From Branchiostoma floridae (lineage: Eukaryota; Chordata; Leptocardii; Amphioxiformes; Branchiostomatidae): DNA of 64,000 nucleotides. The stretch's first letter is position 1; each line of letters begins with the position of its first letter. The position numbers and the translations under genes were made by a program. The DNA is taken from contig NC_049980.1 in the NCBI RefSeq assembly GCF_000003815.2, forward strand, positions 17,165,912-17,229,911, in the 5' to 3' direction. The notes below the pieces were generated by a model, which was not told where the DNA came from, did not search any database, and was given only the letters and a program-made list of their open reading frames with translations. Below, piece by piece: positions 12,916 through 27,735 of the stretch.

Positions 12916-14274
12916 AGAAATGTTTGCACACTTCTTTTGATAGCGGTAGAAAAGGCCATTAACCATCCATTGTAAGATGTCGAACAATCCAACAGCTGGT
13001 CACTAAGGTCTAGTTGTATATGACAGCGTAGAAAACGTCCTAAGTGGATATTCAATGCTGAGGGCATGCACAATCTAGGGGGTCCAGGTATACTCCCCGG
13101 GAAATTTTGAATTTTCCGATGCTGTGATGCAATTTCCTGCATTTTGAGAGGCAAATTTTAGGGAGAAAAAAGAAAAATAAAGAAAAAGAGGTGAATGTTC
13201 CAAGAGCAATCTGATGTCTACCTTTGCATGCCTAGATGTTACAAAGAACTTCTCCATTTGCTTAAGACTGAATTTAAGATAACAAATAATCCGCTCTGTA
13301 GTACTAATTGAAATGACTGATAACGCTTCATGAACAAGATAACAAAAAAATGCTTAACGCTGAAGTACAGCAGGATGGCTACTAGTACTATTGATGGTGA
13401 ATCAAAATAGCTCGTTAAGCCCAATGGAACAGGGCATGCAGACCCTCATCTTAACTGGCCTCCTACTGCTACAGTTTGATCCTTGTCATTGACCTAGCCC
13501 TTAAAAACAAAAATCTATTTTTTGCTGACGTGCAATGTGGTCTGGATTAAAAATATATATATATCTGTATAAATTCTTTTTCCTTCCAATAGGTCAGGCT
13601 GATTACTAGTATACATGTGGGGCTGTAAACTGCTCAACTATAATATGCCTGCATCCTTTCCACGGAATATCGCAAGGTGGGGAACTTGAGGTGTTTCTCA
13701 CTGCTACACATGTACACAAAGTTTCATGCTTGTTTCACAGCTGATAGTTTCTGTATTTAGGGATCCAATATGACAAAAGTTTACATCAACTAACAGAGCA
13801 TGATGAACCTACACAAAAAGCAAACTTTATAAATGTGGCAATTAATGAAACCAGCGGATCACTTGTACACTGTACTCTTGTCTGTCTCTTCCAATTCACC
13901 TTAGACCCATTAAGACTGGGGCTACATAGGAACAATTTGCCTTGGGCAAAAGTTCTGAGGGAACTAGAACTTAGAAGCAATAGGAACCATTTTCAGGAAC
14001 TAAGAGGACTGAAAAACTGAATATCATTATCCGTAAATAGTTTCATCAGGTTGGTAGATCAATCAAACAAAGTCTTCTTGGTTTCACAACCTTCTTCTAA
14101 TTTTTCCGTTTCATAACGTTCTTTTAATTCTTACGGAAGAAGTTTAAAACTTTCTACTTTTTTGGCAATGAATACACTAACATCATGTGGAATTCTGAGT
14201 AGTATCCTTTGACACTTTCCAAAAAGTTGAAGACTCTCCTTTCCACAACTGATGTCCTGATTGGGAGGATACTG

Positions 14275-14510
14275 GCAACACTTAACGGTAAGTCTAAAGT
14301 ACAGGTAACGCTTAATGCTAAATTCAGAAAGAACAACAATGCTTATAATGGTAAATTCTGAAGCATAGTAAACTATTAAGTAAACATATTCTGCAATCAC
14401 CTACATGTAAATGTAACAGTGGAACTTTTGCATCAAAACTGTTGATTTAACAGGTGTTGAGCCGGTGACAATATCATCTTGAACCCAGTGTATTCAGTAG
14501 TATGATCTCA
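14275..14510. repeat. Diverged dispersed repeat, copy B
   Basis: Second copy of the repeat at 12765-12915, longer by internal insertions. It keeps the same order of landmark blocks. No coding content or terminal inverted repeat was recognised. Confidence 0.5.
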
Positions 14511-17500
14511 ATATCTGATATTGCCTCCGCAAGTTACCGCAAGTCTATTCATCATGAAGAATATACTGATAACACATTGAATTGGAGTGGCCCGGCTGTA
14601 GTAGCTGGTAAGCATGCAGACCCTCATATTGAGTCATAACTTTCAGGAGTAGATGGTGCCTATACATCCTCTCCCACCTATGCAATGCAAGTAGGTTGAA
14701 TGTGTAAGAAGATGGATGAGTTTCCTTCCTGCACCTGGCACCTAGACATGAACCCCAGACTTCCTGTGTTCCACCTGTGACCAGGGGATGGCCTCCCACA
14801 TGGAGGCTACCCAGGAGGAAAACCTTGTGTGACAATACTGGTGTTTGGTCCCCTGCCCTCTGGAAATTGGATTTCATAATTGGAATATATTGCATGAAAA
14901 CAACACTTACAAAACTCTTAAAATGTGTTCTTTACCTACATAAAAATTATATAAATTCATTGAGTGATTTGCCAAATCTGCAGTTGCTCAGTGGTCGCTG
15001 TCTCTACTAGGATCCCATTCACACACAAAAAAAATGGAGTGAAACAAAGAACCGATTAATATTTTTCTCATTTTTAGACAATTGGATTAAACTCAAACTT
15101 GCGACTGCGACCACCCTGAGTCGGAATGGCATTGCGCTTCCAAAATGTTGCCAAAGACTACCTCGTGATTTCCAAGGGTAAAGTGACATCAATTTTTTCA
15201 TGTTAAGGCCAAACCAACCTTATTTGTTGCTTCTCGGATTCTGCTGTCAAATTTTTCCAAATTTGAAAAAAAAATTGGCTACACCTTCCGTTGACAAATT
15301 TTTACTGCCTCTCCTGACAAATAAACTATGGCTATTATGGGCGTCACATTTCAGTGCTTGTACGTGGATAATTTAAACAGTATGTATATTATTTTTTTTA
15401 AACTGGGGCTTCGCTAATCAGGGACCACCCTACATATTGATTTTTTTTTTCAACCTGCCGGTCTAATTTTTTTTCTGAAAAAATCAGAGAAGCAACAAAT
15501 GAAATTGGTATGGCTTAACTGTTGGGAAATCGGTCAGGTTGGGTTACATTTTGACACATCAACGGTTGGCAAGACACTGAAGAAAATGGTGCTTGTGAGG
15601 TCATACGGATCATTGGGATAGTCTATTGTACTGAGGATGGAAATGTTGCCTTTGATGTACTTATACGCCCAAAATCAATTGGATTAGGAACATTCACACT
15701 CAAAAATTGATTTGGATCAGGTAAGTTTTAATTGGATTTGACACATAACTCACTTCCTGTTTTTTTTAATGTGAATAGTGAGTGAGTGTGTGTGTGTGAA
15801 TGGGGTCCAAAAGGTGGTATAAGATAAGCAAGTTATATTGAGTTAAAGACTTGTATACAATTTTATTCTTACTCTCGTGTGCCTTATGAAAAAGTCATAT
15901 GATATCTGATAGAAGGCACATTGACTGTATTGTATTGAGAAACCTTTAGCTTTGCTAGGCTTCAAAGATCACATTACACTTTGAGTAAACATCCGTGCTT
16001 TTGCAACAACATTCTTTCAACAACTCTGACCATGATTGTAAATTGGATTTGATGGAGGTTTGACCATATACAATAAGTTTCTGGACAATGATACTTAGAA
16101 ACAGAATTGTCAGGAAAGGGGATTATGGTCTAACTTTTTTGCACTACTTTTGTGGGTTCTTCTACCTTCTGATTTATAGATGACCAAGGCTAACCACAAT
16201 GTTGATGTGATGTTGGGAAGCTTCCAAAACTACTAAAAAATTTGTGATAGCACACAATCAGATCTAGCGTTCACGTGGGAAGATGTGACACAGCCTGTTC
16301 TCTTGCCATGTGTGGTACATCTGCTTTGTAGATATGTCTGTCTTTCCGGGCAATACCCATCTCTTTAAATGGTCGGACCTTGGCTATAGTCCCAATCCCT
16401 AAGACATTATTTCCCAGATCATGAAAGAACATCTTTTTAAGAGTCAAAAAGAATGGGGACAGATAGATAGGTTGTAATAATTGTAATAGGTTGTTAGATG
16501 TCATTTTTCGAACACCATAAACATACATGATGTACATGAGTTTGTTCACTCCTGCACTTGGAAATTATTGAGTTACAAACTCTACAATATGAATGGTCTT
16601 GACAGCAGCACTGTCAAGGAACAGCAGATACAGCTGGAAGGACACACTTATGAAAAGCAGATCTTCTGAACTACTGTCTGTAGTGTATGTTGTACACACT
16701 CCAATACAGAGTAAAGAACATTGCATATCAAAACAAAAACATGCTTTATCTTATCAACCACTTTGCAAGGTCAGTTTACAGAGTGTTCTGATAAAATAGT
16801 GTTGGAGGAATGCTAAACAAATCACACCATCAAGCCAGGGAGACATTCTGACAATGTGTCAGCAACAAATTGAAATAAACATTTTTCTTAAATGTGACAA
16901 AATAGATCAATCAGTCTGATATGACACAAACCTGTTCAAATATTGATATTCATTTACATATGAATAATCACCAAACATTTGTGTGTTCTTAGACACTTGT
17001 AATAATATTATCATACTATATATATTATATTGCTTATCATTGCTATGAAGATTGCTATACATTATACATTATCCTTGTCAAGTGCTATCTAGTCCCTATA
17101 TGTAGGGTATAAATACGAGGGACCCTGCATTTATACCCATTTATATGCCTTCCCCCAACCCAGGCCAGGAATGTCAGGTATTCTCAAGGTCCAGACGGTT
17201 TTCTCTCTCAGTCCCTCCAGTTGAATACAACAGCATCAGCCTTAACATGTTCAAGTCACAGGCAGTTGAAATCATATACAGCCTGACAAATACCTCCTTC
17301 TGGAATAGCTATATACAGTGTGAGGCACTACAAATATAGCGCCCACGGGACCAAAAGTGGTGCACCACAATGCTATATTGATTTATGAAGTCCAGGAAAT
17401 AATAGCACTTATTCTAGTCACTAGTGTCAGACAGAGGACAACCCCTCCTGACCTACAAGCAGCATTGACTACAGTTTGATTCACCCCTGAATAAATACTT

Positions 17501-20500
17501 CTTGTAACATTAACCTTTTATACATGAGACACTTCAAAATAAAGTCACAATTTTCTGCACTCTAGTATGCTGTGAAAGAAGTCTCTGAGGAAAAATCCAT
17601 CCTGGGCAGGCAATGAAAAAGGGAAACGTGGCATGCAAATCTGGCTATGACCCAATTTATGGGACAGGGTCTGGCCCCTATAGGAGAACAATGATTGTAC
17701 TTTCAAAGCCCAATCTAAAGTAATCAAGAAAGGAAAGGCCAAGCATTAATTCTGATGTCCAAACAGTCATCCATCAATGGCTCGGTCATTGTTGAAGAGA
17801 CGGGGTCAAACAGGTATTAATAAGATTACAATGCATAATGAAAGAAACTGAAGTACAAAAGGAAAGATAAAGGATAAAATTGGGAAATTAAATTCTAACA
17901 AAAGAGTAAAGCAATACAAACGGAAGGTAAGGAAATGACTGAAATGAAAAGAAGGAAAGAAAAGAAACCAAACTGGTACAGTGAAAAAGAAGAAACAAAC
18001 TAGTAAAAGATGAGGAGGTAATATCATTAGAGTGTAGGTATGGTGTGCTCCGCATTCACTATATATCTTTCCTGTTTTCAGTTTGTTTATGATCATTGAC
18101 ATGGCCAACAACCTTCCACAGAGCAAACCCAGGGCACTTACTGATAACACCAAGACCTCCAAACAACACTGTAGGATACACATGGACTGATAGTGGAAAC
18201 AACAACACTGAGGATCTCTAAAACATCAGGCCTGCTCACACTCCTTTGCCCCACAGAGTCAGAGACATATTCCCTCATAAATTCCCTTGAGAAAATGACA
18301 ATTTCTTGTTAGCATTGTTCTAAAAGTGGCAACATTTCTCATGGTCCACCTCTCACTAGATGTTTTATATTTTTCTTTTTTTTTACAGTTAAAAAATGTC
18401 TGGAACAGTACTAACCATTGCACAAAACTTTTACATGGGAAACACAAAGTGTTATTGAAGTGACAGAACAATACCACCTGTACTGGCTGTAGTCTAGACT
18501 TTCACAGACTGCCCCAGCTGGAATATAAACAACTGGCCATTCACCAGCATTTTTAGCTGCTTAATCACCTGTACAGCCAATTAAGCTTGCAAGGTACATG
18601 TAGTCAGACTGCAGAGTGAAAACTTGAAACTGTTGCATCTATTGTGTATCATGGAAGATCTGATTAATACATACACTACCACAGCATTTCCTTTAGGACT
18701 GCAAGGAAAAAAAATCATCTTTTTCTTGGCATGAGTGCTTACAGACAGTAGATGTGTAATTCTCAAGAATTCCATGGAAAGTTTGAAATTTTGAGTATCC
18801 GGACCACAAAGCCTTACAGTACATTTATCATTGGATTCAAGAAGCAACCGAAAGAGTTTAGTATATTGACATATCAGGGTAAGTGGATTTATGACCTTGG
18901 TCTTGGACACTTTGACAGACCTGAACCCCGGCTATTTCTCATGAGTAAGAATTCTTTTGCTTTTGTAATTGTTCAACACAGCTATCTTGCAAGGCCAGCC
19001 CATGGAAAATTAACTCATGATCTGTGATAAGACAAGACATTTATAGTTTTAAGGCGACAGTCCTCCACAAGGACAAGCCTAAAAAGTTGCACTTATGTTT
19101 CAAACTGCAATATCAATGTATGATGACCATAGGAAATTTGAGTACAAAATTTATGTATCAGCTTTAACAATGTTAAGAAAGAAGTCTTTAATCAGATATA
19201 CTGATAATTTTATGCAAATGAAGTCTCATTTGCATAATCAATATTCAATGACCTTCACCTGTACATAACTTCAGATTTGCATATTAATATTTGATTACAT
19301 GAAGCATCACTTTAAGCTATCTACATACCAGAAAAATTATGACGAACCGTCAACCTCTTCCTGAGCTATTCTCTTTCAAATTCTGACACTAAACTGGCCC
19401 TGCAGTTAGAAAACAAGCCATTAGGGGGCCCAAACCTATACAACTTACATGTACCCATACCACTCTTGACCTCAAGAGCTGTCTTAGTGTCTATCACTCA
19501 AAAATCATAGCTATAGCATGTAAAGAACTAAAGATATCAAACCCAGAAGTTCCTCTGCAGTACCGCAAGAAGTCACAAGAGGGCCCAAAATCTAATCGTT
19601 TCCAGATCTCGTCAAGACCAACACACATACCGAATATCAATACATGCATTCAACTAGATGCAAAATGTATATGCAAACAAGTAGGTATGGACTGACATAG
19701 ATAGGCAATGACCCTTGTTATCATAAGCTGAAGGACCTCATACTGGCAGAGCACATTGCCCATTACCCTGTAACCATGCTAACTTTATGGGATTGTTTAT
19801 GGGCCTGGTTTTATAAAGAAGGGATGACAACATCTGAAGGGGTAATCATGTTGCATTAACGTTTCCACAATAATAAATTTGAATTTGTCTGTCAGTCTAT
19901 CAAAGTAAGTACCAGGCAGTATACATATGTACATATGCATGCACATCAAACCTATTTCTTGAATTTCATTTTAAATGCAGAAAATGAACATTCCCTCACA
20001 TGTGAGGTGCAGAATGCATACATCTCTTATTTGGTAAAAGGGATTAGGGTTTACATCCCAGAATACCTCTAAAAGTGATAAACTTTAAAAAGGTCCTTTA
20101 CTTTTATGAAGACTCCTCCATAAAACAGCTGCTTGGAGGGGTTTGGAATAATTAGTCCCCTACCTTGAGGGAACACCCTGGCAGTAAAAACTAGTCCTGG
20201 TGATAGATTAATGACCAGGTCCCAGTGATTTAACGAAGTCGAAATAGACCTTCAGTAGGTTTCCAATAACGAGGTGGTGAATGGACGGATTAGCTACCTT
20301 ATTCTATGATGAAAGCAATAACACTTGATAACTTATAATCATGGTAGTTACTACAGTATCTAGTGGTGGAAAACATGGTTTCACTTCGGTTGGCACAAAG
20401 TAGGACAACCTGGAAGAAATTTTATAATATTATTCTAGATCTAGTCACCATTGGAGGAGATAGAATTGTTTACAGTTATTGTTTACTGTACCTGTACCTG

Positions 20501-20936
20501 AACAAACTAAACACTTTCCTGCTACATCCCATGGCAGAGATGGCAATTTTTTTTATACTTCAGGATTTTACTTACAAATAATATCTTACTATGTACAATG
20601 ATGACAATTTACCAATTAATAGTACAGTTGGTTACTTGTATTTCTCTCTTGCCATGGCTTCGCGAATAGCTCACAGATAATTGATCATACATATCTAGGT
20701 CTTGGTCCAGGTCTGGACCTGTACCACTGCTTTACTTGTAGAACTGTACCATACCCCTTATCTATATATCTACGTCATAGCAGTATAAATAAAAAGTCAT
20801 TTCAATGTTATTTCAACAGAACTAATAGTAATACGAATAAACAGCTTTTTGTTAGTTCAATTGTTTTGAAGGAATCTGCATTGCCCTTGTGAGTAACCTT
20901 GCTCTGAAAGCAAAAGTCAGATACACAGACATGCAG

Positions 20937-21074
20937 CAGCCTCCATAGCAGGCTCGCTGGGCCTTTTATCGGGCCCGGCAGTACCCAGTAACCCAGTATA
21001 AAAAGAAAAGGCCAGCAAAAGTGTATTATGAGCCAAAAGACGAAAAAAGGCCCAGAGGGCCTGCTATGGAGGCT
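20937..21074. mobile_element. 138-bp MITE with 10-bp target duplication
   Basis: Terminal inverted repeats of about 29 bp begin AGCCTCCATAGCAGGC and end with the near-complement CCTGCTATGGAGGCT. The element is flanked by the exact 10-mer AGACATGCAG at 20927-20936 and 21075-21084. No coding capacity. The duplication length hints at a Mutator-like or other cut-and-paste superfamily, but this is not decisive. A CA microsatellite follows directly. Confidence 0.8.
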
Positions 21075-21085
21075 AGACATGCAGA

Positions 21086-21118
21086 CACATACACGCGTGC
21101 GCGCACACACCTACAAGT

Positions 21119-21155
<37 letters not shown>

Positions 21156-21170
21156 CACACACATGCATTA
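21086..21170. repeat. (CA)n microsatellite
   Basis: Alternating CA/CG-rich purine-pyrimidine tract with an uninterrupted CA run at about 21119-21150, immediately after the MITE at 20937-21074. Frames here (poly-HT, poly-CV) are artefacts of the repeat. Confidence 0.9.
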
Positions 21171-24100
21171 ATGCAAACACAATCGAATCTTATGCTTTTC
21201 AAAATATCGTGTTCATAATCCAACTAAAGCTGCTGCAAATATATTCACCTCCTTGGCAGAGGTGGTGCAGGAAACCAAAGACCTAGTGATTAGATTGGGT
21301 TTGACCATATCAATCAACATCCTACTTGGCTGTAAACAAATACTGAAGGACATGGTCTTGTCCATTTGCCATGTTGGTAACAGCTCAGGTCACATCTATC
21401 CAGGCCAAGTTACAGCTGTTACAACAAACCTATGTCCACATGTAAGCACAGGATTTGGCCCAGGCTGTTTCCTCTTAACTACTTATTCACCAGGCTGTTG
21501 GCACGTCCACTGTCAAATCTCTGGTAGGACATGAAGTGTTCCAATCAGATTCATGATCAAGGGCACAAGTTACAGAAATACTCCATCCATGCCAATACAA
21601 TGTCATTCATACCATTTTGTGAAATGAACACTGGCAAGGGGAGAGCAAAATGTCATCACTCCACAAAAAGCCTGACACAAAGTCTCCAGATAACCTAATG
21701 GTGTAGGCTGGGGTGAGGGTCAAGTGACTGCCTTAAATTTGTGTCAGGTGACTGTTTACATACAGTATGGCTTGCTCTTGGTCTCATTCACAAAGGTCTG
21801 TTCCCTTGATTGCTACCTGGATGTTTTAAAAGATGAAACCTGACCCTTTCCTTTCAGAGGAATGACAGATTCCACACATCTAGAATAGACCAGTCTAGAC
21901 AAGAGCCAATGACCTGCCCCCCCTGAGATCTGGGAATGATTAGGCCAAGTTGAGTGGCAGGATCTACATTGCCCTGGCAGGTCTGCATGCCAATCTTTCA
22001 TCTGCCATTAATACTTTTAATGTACTCTCATTTCATCCACTAGAAATACAAAACATTTAGCTTCATAGATAGAGACTCATGTCTCCATTTCTATCATTAA
22101 TGGCATCTCATCATGAAGGACAATGTGTGTATCAAATACGTGGCTGTCTGTAGCTTTTAGATTTTGTCTGTCCCACTGATTGTTTGTTCGCCCATGTTGT
22201 TGATGTTATTTTGAGCTCATAAAACCTTTGCAATTGTGCGCTGGTGGGGGAGGACGTAAATTTGACCAGGAGAACAGGTTCATTTCAAAATTACAATATT
22301 CTAGGATTACATTTTGAGTAGACTTGTGTGTACAAGCATCATCCATGCATCAGAACTGCCAGCCAACACATTTCAATTATTATTTGTGGGTCATTCTGTA
22401 GTAATTTGTCCATATTAGATAGAAGAATGGTCCATAAAAAGTGACCAAATTTCTGTGTTTTAAGGGTCGCTATAGGCTTCAAACTTTTTGTGCACCTTTC
22501 TAAATGTCCAATAGTCCATTTACCACACTGATTAGCTTAGGGACTCTACTGTTAGCAAGAAATTGTGCCCGATGTTGGTCACACAAGCAGTTTTGGCACT
22601 GCCATTTTACATTGACCTACTTTCAAAGTCTTATACTTAAGTGCCGAAATCTCTCTATCCCATGATAAGATAGTCTTCAAACTTTTTTTGTATATCCCTA
22701 AAATTAGGCTAAATGTGTGATAGTCACTTGACTGCTTTGTCAAGCTTATCCCGACTACTGTTGGTGAGAAAGTGTGACGGTAGTTGCAAAATCATATACG
22801 GCGCAGTATATTAGAAGCGGGTCTGTATGCGGGTACTTGAATTTTGAAAAGGATTATTGTCAAAAAGACAAATGAGGTAACTTTGCAAAAAGTCGGGTGC
22901 ATATGTCACCCCAGAAATATCATCTAATAGACTATCAAAAAATAACACTCTCTTCTGGAGTGGAACTGTGGACTGGCAGGGGTGATGAAGTGAACAATGT
23001 ACCATCAAACCGAGAAGATGACCTAAAAAAGCACTTCCCAAGATAAGAGGGTATAACTATAACCCATCATTATCATGATATGCACATTCCTTTCATAACC
23101 ATTTAGACAATATTTAACAACCAAATTTTTGACAGTTTATAGAGAAGTTTAACTTGACCCCTACTGGTATTCTTGACTTAGATGGATAAATCCCATCTGA
23201 AATGAAAGGAATAACTAATAGGCAGCACTGCAATGGATAATTTATTACTTACCACGTTGTTACAAGTTAAATCTTCTGCTAAGACTGGCCATGATGATGA
23301 TGATGATGATAATAATGACAATGATGGACTATATCGATCTGGCAATTATAATAGATGTACTAATAGGTACCATCCCTGTCAACAAAGTGGCAACTATGCC
23401 AGCACCAAACGATTTTGATTTACAGTGACACCTTCATTCATAACATGTGTTTTGGCAGGGAGGTTCAGATGCTCCAAGTGGGAGGATAGGTCAAAGGTCA
23501 AGGTCAAGCAGCCATGAAGGGTGTCAGCCAAGTAACACAGAAACAGCTGCATATTCATGAGCCAAGACGCCTTTCTTCCGACTGAAAGAAGGAAAACTCA
23601 CCATCTTGCTACCCTGAGCTCACCATGATCTCCTTGCATGTGACCCCTTCACCTGTACTCTTGTGTCACCAAGTCTGCCAGACAGTCTGACAACACCCCT
23701 CTGTAGAAACAGCTGTAACCCCGCAAGGTAACTAACCTACAAGGTTTGTTCTTGACCACATTGGTGTGCTCTGTGCCAAGAGGACATGCCTCCCAAGAAT
23801 CCAGTCAACTGTGGGTTGTGCTGTCAGGAGGCAGGAAAGACCAGGGAACTGGAGAACCCACAGCTGTGTCATGCAAGCCTGAGGACCAACAGTTTGACCT
23901 GGCTCAATGCTAAAGCACAACAAATGGAAAAATACTGCATAGAACTACACAAACAGGTTGTTTTTCAGTATTCATGGACCAGTCCTATATACTGCACATC
24001 TAGAAAACCAACTCTACCATGAAAAACTATCTTCCAGCAAAAGTTTAGTTTTTGATAAACTTGGATATGTCTACATGTTGAATGCTTTTAGTGTCATGTA

Positions 24101-25774
24101 CGCATTAATACCATTGTAATTATACCATAATAACAAAAGCTAAGTTCATCCCCTATTACAACAGAAAGAATACACACGCCTCCTCAAGTTACCCTCCTGA
24201 GGCCAAAGGTCATACAAAGCTGCCCAGGGGGACAAAGGTCAAATGTTTAATGTGACAAATTGGTTTTCCAATTCAAGTTGATGATGGGAAAGACTATTAG
24301 TTCCAAGTAAATAGTTCTATTTCAGTCCAGTTAACATTCTGGAGACCTTAATCAATGGATGTAAATAGCAATTTCACAATAACCCCATCACATTTTGACA
24401 GATCGAACTATCAAACTTTGATTGAAAGGTATTGATCTTTATTCCTCCATGTACATCAAATGAATCAAATACAGAAAACACGTATTCCGTTTATCATGTA
24501 AACTCATACATTACATGCCATAATACATTATAAATGATAGGATACTAACACTAAATATGACCATTGAATAGTCTGGCTGTTTGAATAATACTCAATGACT
24601 TACCTGATTAAAGGTGATGCCTGGAAAAGGTTACTATATTGTCTGGGAATGTGAAGTATTTCCTCTAAGAATTTGATCAGGAGCATGAAAGAATAATTAC
24701 ACAAGTTCCTTACCTTCCTGGAGGAATAGACCTGGCAGTGATCCATGTATTACTAAGAATAATGTTCATGTCTGTCTACATCATGATTCAAACTTAAATG
24801 CTTTGAATTCGTCCTTGCCCTTAAATACTCTTTCTAATGAGTCACAAACAACAGCCCAAATAAACGTCACTTCAAAATAAACAAGCTAAGTAAATCAGTG
24901 AGCGGTAACTTTGTTACTACATATTATGGTTAGGTCTCTTTTTATACGTCATGAGCTTTTACAAGGTTACATCCATGCACTTCTGAGTCCTTTGTAAATA
25001 GGATTAGATACATCTTGACCTTCAAACTAAAAGTTGTCATGACATGCCTATTTAAGCTCTCGCTATAGTAAAGCCTTTGCTTTCAAAATCTTTATAAGAA
25101 GCCTTTGGCTAGCTATATGTAGCAAACTGTTTCTTCTTCTAAATACATATAAATTTTTGCTTCAGGAAAAGAAGGACAGAAGACCTTTTAGGCTGGGTAT
25201 ATATGAATCAACGGCAGGGGGTACATTTAACAATGAGGTAGAAATGTACAGTTATACCGTTAAAATTACAACATGCAGAGGAAAGTTGAAAGAAAAATAA
25301 TACATAATTATTGGAGCCTGAAAGATGCACTGACAACTTCCTCCATGGTCAGTGTCCCTAGCTACAGTTGATGCCTATCCATCCCATCTCCTGTGTGGGT
25401 GGGAAGAGGAAAATCCTGTCTCCCCATACATCAATTCCCTAAGGTCTCCGTTTAAGTGGTAATGGAAACAGGGATCTTACATAAGCTGTATTATGTCTCT
25501 GGAAAATGTAGATACTTCTATCCGCTAGGTCATGAAAAATGTAGATGTCTGGCACAGACAAGAAGTACTAAATGCTCTTTTGAGACATTCATGATTTAAT
25601 ACAGGACTGATCTAATGATTATTTCATTGATTGATTTTCAAGCTACAACATGTTGACATATTTATGTATCTTCTTGCACATTTCGTAGTATTGGTTCTGT
25701 ATCTGTATCTATATAGCCCGTATAACACACCAGCTTAAGGACCTACAAAGTTACCCCTCATTGATCTACTTACC

Positions 25775-26368
25775 ACAGTCAAAGACTCAAACCTGTCTAT
25801 AGTGGCCACTCAAGGGACTGGAGGAATTTGGCCACAACAGACAGGTTGCCACTATAGAGAAAATGTTGATCAATTGACCATGATCAATAAGTTACACATG
25901 TTTTCAGTACCCACTAATCTTTCTCACCAAATAGCATTGTCTTGTTGTCTCAGAATTAAACTGACCCTGCCAAAGTCAAACCTACCGAAAATGATTGATA
26001 TTGCCATGAAAATGATTGATATTGCCATGCGGAATGTTGGTAAATTCAACAACAAAGACTTGCACTCTAACATTCAAGGCATGCATACCTTCCGCTACTG
26101 GCAAAATGACCCTGTCTGGAACTCCAATTCCTCGCAAACTACGATTTTAACCGGGACGCACGGTGACATACGACCAGTGTATGGTCGCAGTGTTTCTATA
26201 TCTACAGGACCGGAAATCGTGTGGCCATGGCCGCGTTGTACAGGTGGCTGCTATAGATTATTTCTTAATGCTTAGGTCAATGGGAAAAATCCAAGGGACC
26301 GACAAAAAGTGACCGCATGGCCAGGTGGTCGCTATGTAAAGGTGGTCGCTAATACAGGTTTGACTGTA
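25775..26368. mobile_element. Mariner-type non-autonomous element, copy 1
   Basis: About 590 bp, with a left end containing CAAACCTGTCTATAGTGG and a right end AATACAGGTTTGACTGTA, the same termini as the copy at 52389-54055. The left end carries a small insertion that breaks the terminal CAGTCAAACC. Inside is a 21-bp tandem duplication (AAAATGATTGATATTGCCATG twice, around 25989-26029, with one overlapping base). The 157-codon open frame across it has no transposase motif and is rejected as a gene. Confidence 0.75.
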
Positions 26369-27554
26369 TATAGCTTGACTGTCTATTTTACTGTGACAAT
26401 TATTTGGGCTGTTGCTTGTGATCTTTAGAAAGGGCAAGGACAAATTCAAAACATTAGTTCATCACAGTACAGGTAAGAAAGCAAGGTACATGTATCATTT
26501 TAGGAAACAATTTTTCTGAATCATTTCCGTTTTATTCTACTAGTACAACACCTTGTCTACAGAGAGGATAATACAAGATGTTTGTATATGGAAGTAGGTC
26601 AACTTGTTTACTTCCACTATTTAGGTAAGAAAGACAGAACACAGTCCTCCTTCAAATAGCCTGTCAGGAACATGAAAGATAGGACTGACTGGGGATGGTG
26701 TGCTGATTTAACAGTAAAACCATCCTGTCACTGAAGAATTTGAATATCACCCCTATCATGTATACAACCACCTGCACTGAGATATATGTCACAGCAATGT
26801 CCTTTTTCTTACCAGCTATTTCTTCATCCTCTCTTACTTCAAGATTGGCCAGTTTATTATTGTAACCTGTCAGTAATTAAGGATACCTTAACAATACAAA
26901 CAATACAGAAGCAATGTTTGACATGATGTGCTCACAATTAACACACCATACATTTGTATATGTACTAAATAGCACCCTCAAGCCATCAGGGAAGAGTTCA
27001 ACTTCAGTCTATCCCAACTTTCCTCTCATGTGCCAGATGTAGACTTCCATCATCAGATCTCTTGACCTGCTAAAGAATGCCATTTGACTCATGACACCTG
27101 AACCATTCTTGGTCCACAGTCCAATCCAAGTTGTTCTGTGATGCTTTAGTGCGTCAGCAGGCAGTCTAGTCTAGACTGGGATTATAGTAATAAATGGGAA
27201 CAAGTTGATGATTATTCATGCAACCTGTAACACAATCTAGGTCATCTACAGTTTCCAGTATAATGAAAAGTGCAGTCTGACGTCATGAGTCTGCAACAAC
27301 AATACTCTCCTCTAATTAGATTTCTACTTTTCCTTTCTTCCGATGGCGACAAAAACACAAATATGGTTCTTACAGTACTTTACTGCTAACAAACCCTTAA
27401 CTTGCTTAAGTGTAGTACACCAGGAAAAACGTTCTAGAGTTTTCTCTCAATATTAGTGCAAGATGCCATATTTCTTCAGATCTGTCCAGTCCAAGAAAGT
27501 GACTCATCATCAGGAGATTAGAAGGAGACTGATTGAATCTTGTCTTGTGGACAG

Positions 27555-27735
27555 GTGGTACTACTGACTTTTATGTCATTGGGGAAAATAATCAAAGGGA
27601 CCACCAAAAAATGTCAATGGGACCACCAAAATTGGTCATATTGGCCATGTGACTCATTGGAAAAAATAATCCAAGGGATCACCAAAATTTCTTGTACAGT
27701 TTACTTGTAGTTGTACAGGTTTGACCATATTCTTG
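27555..27735. mobile_element. Degenerate 3' fragment of the mariner-type element
   Basis: Contains rearranged blocks of the same family: AAGGGACCACCAAAA and TTGTACAGGTTTGACCAT, matching the AAGGGACCGACAAAA and ATACAGGTTTGACTGTA ends of the better copies. Both ends are decayed, so the limits are approximate. Confidence 0.5.

Noticed and set aside
14545-14895. 116-codon minus-strand frame
   Set aside because: No domain; lies in repeat-like sequence with similarity to other intron segments.
25802-26275. 157-codon open frame
   Set aside because: Lies inside the mariner-type MITE, has no transposase motif and includes a 21-bp tandem duplication.
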